A stretch of DNA of 64,000 nucleotides, from assembly GCF_000801105.2 (NCBI RefSeq), contig NC_079516.1, positions 31,516,790-31,580,789 on the forward strand. Direction: 5' to 3'. Shown here piece by piece: positions 61,039 to 64,000 of this stretch. The first letter of the stretch is position 1; each line of letters opens with the position of its first letter. This DNA comes from Raphanus sativus (taxonomy: Eukaryota > Streptophyta > Magnoliopsida > Brassicales > Brassicaceae). Both the position numbers and the translations under genes were made by a program. The notes under the pieces were generated by a model. That model was not told the DNA's origin and made no database searches. It was given only the letters and a program-made list of their open reading frames with translations.

Positions 61039-62186
61039 TGATATATGGTGTTTTTCACATCATTGTGTATATGTTTTCATTTGTTTCAAGTCACTAATTC
61101 GTGTCAGTCTAGTTCTTTTTGACAATTTACAGGTCTGGAGTTAGCAGAAGAAAGAAGAGATGGTGCCTGATGAAAAGAACTCCTTTTGGAGCATTCCTGC
61201 GGAGAACACTCAAGAGCACAGTCCCGAGACTGTTCTCTCTCAAGCGGAACAAGCAGACGGAGTGATCCGGAGATTGTTCCAGATGAATATGGAAACTCCT
61301 ATTTCGGGAATTAAAGCCATGTTGCCCTAGTCTCTTTTCTTCTGATTAGCGCCTCCATATAAAACGCCATCTATCTATTTTCTATTTCCTTACGCTAGTT
61401 TTTGCAAGAGAAGTTTCATACTTTTGGATTCAAGCTTTTGTAAGGGCGACGGCTCACCTCTTCATTCGAAGAACAACCTGAACCCTAGTTTTATTCTTTT
61501 TAATCTGATCATGAGTATTTCAGTGTCATTTGTTGTTCTTCTCTGCATCATGATTGAGTAGTCGACTGTTGATCTAGGGTGATAGAGTGCATTCGCGACT
61601 GAGCATAGATAGGTTATCATTTAACAAATCTTCATTCATTCATTGTTTCATGCCTGCGTTAAACTGATCATCTAGCGTTTGATCCTAAGTAAATCTGTGC
61701 ATCAAAAGTGTAATAGGTTGCTAGATCCGGTATGAATGAGCACTGCATCCTTAGCCACACGAAAGTAGATGTTAAGGTGCATTGTGAACTGATCGGACAT
61801 GTTCTCTAAAGCTTGCAATCAATCCTCATCCCAACGACAGTTAGGTGGTGAGATCGATCTGCAAAGTGATCACTGCCACGACAGTGGAGTGTTCCAGCTG
61901 AGTGATCCGAGTTCTAGATAGAACTGCATCGAACCTGAATAGTTGCTCGGTCGTGATTGAGATCACTCGCATTCATCCTAGATTGACTCCTTTTAACTTA
62001 ATTTCATTGCTTGTGCTTTTTACTTGTTCTCTACGTCACCTTTTAAACTAAATCATTATCTTCTTCTTAGCTTGATTTCGGAACTCATAGAACTAGAGTG
62101 TAGACTGGTCCTCTGGATTTGAATCTCAAATACTACAATTGCAACTGTTAACTTGGCAGTAGCAAGGATTCATTTTTAGTCTATCA
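61039..62186 (+). repeat. 5' LTR of the right-edge Athila element (about 1,148 bp)
   Basis: Probable start TGATATATGGTG at 61039, end gtctatca at 62186. TATA-like atataaaa at 61357-61364. The right end is certain because the primer site follows; the left end is inferred from resemblance of TGATATA to the other Athila LTR starts. No ORF. Confidence 0.7.
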
Positions 62187-62191
62187 AGTTT

Positions 62192-62211
62192 TGGCGCCGT
62201 TGCGACGGGGA
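62192..62211 (+). other. Primer binding site, tRNA-Asp type with a 2-base insertion
   Basis: TGGCGCCGTTGCGACGGGGA: the tRNA-Asp site seen elsewhere in the window but with GA inserted after TTGC. The first 12 bases pair normally. Confidence 0.8.
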
Positions 62212-62302
62212 CCAGATTTTTACCTCTAATTTTCGGTTTCATATCTAGTCTAAGATATCTAACTCGTATTATTTTCTTTGTTGCAGCTGATGATCCAGGT
62301 GC

Positions 62303-64000
62303 ATGACCAGTAGACATACTCTGAGCAACGCACAAGGACCATTGCATCAGCTTACCAACAAGGAACTAGCGAGATTGGAACGACAGAACCGTCAACAGCC
62401 GAGATCAACGAACACCAACATGGGTGATCATCCAGATGATCTCACTGCTGCGTTTGCACTCATGCAACAGCAGATGCTGCAGATGCAGAAAACGATCCAA
62501 GCGCAGCAAGCTGCTGCCGAGCAAGCTGCTCTGAATGCTGCGAACCAGCAGAACCAACAGGAGGAAGTGGTCCAGATCGGCCAGAGAAACTTACTGCGTA
62601 ATCTGCCTGCTACGCGATCTGCCATAACAGCTCCACCGTGCACTAGGCAAGACTTCGAGATCAAGCCAGCCTTGATAAGTCTAGTACAAAGGAAGATCTT
62701 CAATGGGCTTCCTGTTGAGATACCGATGGACCACATCGAGCACTTTGAGAAGATGTGTGGTTTCACTAAAGCGAATGGAGTACCACCCGATTACATCAAG
62801 TGTACTCTGTTCCCTTTCTCTCCTGATGGGAAAGCTGCTCGCTGGCTTGATTCACTACCCACGGGATCACTCACAACTTGGGAACAAGTCCGAGAGGCCT
62901 TCTTAAGCCACTTCTACACGAAATCGAAGACGGCAGCTCTGAGACAGAAGATCGTGACCTTCAAACAATTGGTGGACGAGCCGTTCTGTGATGCTTGGGA
63001 GCGATTCAATGTCTACCGCAGAGAGTGCCCACATCACGGTTTTGAGGAAGACTATCTGCTGGGAGTGTTCTACGATGGAGTAGGCTGGGAGTACAGGAAC
63101 GCTTTGAACTCAGCCAGTAAGGGAGACTTCATGACTCAGTCCACTCAAGGTGCATTCGAGTTGATTGAGAACATGGCCTCAAGCTCAGCTGACAATAACC
63201 GCGAGACTGATCGCACTCAGAAGGTGAAGAGCATCGACAACAGCAAGATTGACGAGCTCTCTGCCAAGGTCGATCAGCTGATTAAGAGTAACCAGAACCA
63301 GGTCTTCATCATGGAAGAATCCCCACAGGATAAAGCTACCGCGGAAGGCACATCAGAGGCGGATCAGTCGGCTGAGGATCAGCATGAAGTGAGTTATGTG
63401 AATGGGCAAGGATGGCAGTTCAAGAACTATCACCCGAACCCTAACGTGAGGAACAATCCCCACCTGTTCAATGCCCCTAAACCAGACGATAAAGCTCAAG
63501 GGAACCAGGGTCAGAACAGTGGATACCAAAGGCCTTATGGCAATCAGGGAAGAACCTTTGTCCTTAACCCATCTCAGAATGCCCAATTCCACAGCCAGAA
63601 ACAGCCGGTTAATCAGCAAGCTGCACAACCGACTCAGACTGCTCCGCATGATGACATGAAGAGCCTCGCCAATATGATGAGCCAACTGCTCCAAGGACAG
63701 CAGATCCAGGGGAAAGCACTGAACCAGGTCACAAACGACATCAACACCGGGATTAATCATATGTTCAATGACCTGAGTGTGAAGTATGACAATGTCTCAA
63801 GCCATATGAGACAGATGGATATTCAGATTGCTCAGACTGCTGAGAATGTGAAGAGACAGCAAGGAACTCTCCCTGGAAAAACAGACAAGAACCCCAAGGA
63901 GTGCAATGCAGTAGGTTTGAGGAGTGGAAAGCAACTGCCTGATCTAGACCCCAGGAGATTCACATCGGCTGAGAAAGGCAAGCATAAGGAGTCGGATCAG
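62303..64000 (+). CDS. gag: Athila Gag, intact as far as visible (566+ codons, runs off the window)
   Basis: Open from ATG at 62303 to the window end with no stop. Start: MTSRHTLSNAQGPLHQLTNK. Residues about 55-95 are Gln/Ala-rich and probably coiled coil (MQQQMLQMQKTIQAQQAAAE). Gag core about 110-300: FEIKPALISLVQRKIFNGLP, DHIEHFEKMCGFTKANGVPP, CTLFPFSPDGKAARWLDSLP, LSHFYTKSKTAALRQKIVTF, YRRECPHHGFEEDYLLGVFY. Then an Asn/Gln-rich tail and the linker motif CNAVGLRSGKQLP, typical before protease in Athila. It lacks the Ser-Ile-Asp repeats of the other Athila-like families here. Protease and pol would lie beyond the window. Possibly the most intact autonomous candidate. Confidence 0.9.
   Translation, partial: MTSRHTLSNAQGPLHQLTNKELARLERQNRQQPRSTNTNMGDHPDDLTAAFALMQQQMLQMQKTIQAQQAAAEQAALNAANQQNQQEEVVQIGQRNLLRNLPATRSAITAPPCTRQDFEIKPALISLVQRKIFNGLPVEIPMDHIEHFEKMCGFTKANGVPPDYIKCTLFPFSPDGKAARWLDSLPTGSLTTWEQVREAFLSHFYTKSKTAALRQKIVTFKQLVDEPFCDAWERFNVYRRECPHHGFEEDYLLGVFYDGVGWEYRNALNSASKGDFMTQSTQGAFELIENMASSSADNNRETDRTQKVKSIDNSKIDELSAKVDQLIKSNQNQVFIMEESPQDKATAEGTSEADQSAEDQHEVSYVNGQGWQFKNYHPNPNVRNNPHLFNAPKPDDKAQGNQGQNSGYQRPYGNQGRTFVLNPSQNAQFHSQKQPVNQQAAQPTQTAPHDDMKSLANMMSQLLQGQQIQGKALNQVTNDINTGINHMFNDLSVKYDNVSSHMRQMDIQIAQTAENVKRQQGTLPGKTDKNPKECNAVGLRSGKQLPDLDPRRFTSAEKGKHKESDQ

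Overview
The window looks like repeat-filled pericentromeric or centromeric DNA from a Brassicaceae plant, most likely Brassica or a close relative such as Raphanus. The clearest sign is an array of about 176-177 bp monomers at 39809-41423. By recall it resembles the Brassica centromere satellite CentBr, but I could not run a comparison. A 100-base run of N (41424-41523) marks an assembly gap beside the array. I see no ordinary host gene, tRNA, rRNA or organelle fragment. Nearly everything is Ty3/gypsy LTR retrotransposon, nested and broken, with Helitron and CACTA DNA-transposon pieces.

Layout. 1-6136: a 5'-truncated Tekay-like gag (minus) fused to an Athila-like element (minus) with its LTR (LTR-A) and tRNA-Asp-type primer site. 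6137-20690: remnants of a Tat-lineage element (plus): integrase, 3' region and an antisense gene. It is split by a complete, very young 4,115-bp gag-only element (6736-10850, minus) and by an RT-less Athila-like element (11146-17384, minus) that itself carries a Helitron (12341-12988). 20685-31570: several copies of an Athila-like family (LTR-B) that encodes Gag, protease and a Ser-Ile-Asp-rich protein but no reverse transcriptase or integrase; one LTR is a patchwork of types A and B. 31571-39808: Tat pieces in both orientations, ending with an almost full-length but decayed gag-pol. 39809-41523: satellite and gap.

41693-50271: a complete Tekay-type chromovirus (minus; 5-bp target duplication, near-identical 1.75-kb LTRs) inserted into an older related LTR (41524-41692 plus 50277-51760). 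51761-54551: Tat LTR and gag. 54552-58428: another LTR-B element, cut by a CACTA transposon terminus at 58429. 59071-61038: two Helitron 3' ends in AT-rich DNA. 61039-64000: LTR, primer site and an open Athila gag that runs off the window.

The features most worth pursuing are: the young gag-only element whose ORF runs into its own LTR, and whose LTR contains a second copy of its own polypurine-tract/LTR-start junction; an antisense, apparently spliced gene carried by the Tat elements, with the same 126-nt middle exon and phase in two diverged copies; and the palindrome TCGATCGA scattered through the LTRs and coding parts of two Athila-like families, read as Ser-Ile-Asp where coding. Most gag-pol genes here carry stops or frameshifts. 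Functional statements rest on family knowledge plus visible motifs; lineage names (Athila, Tat, Tekay) come from recognition of protein motifs.
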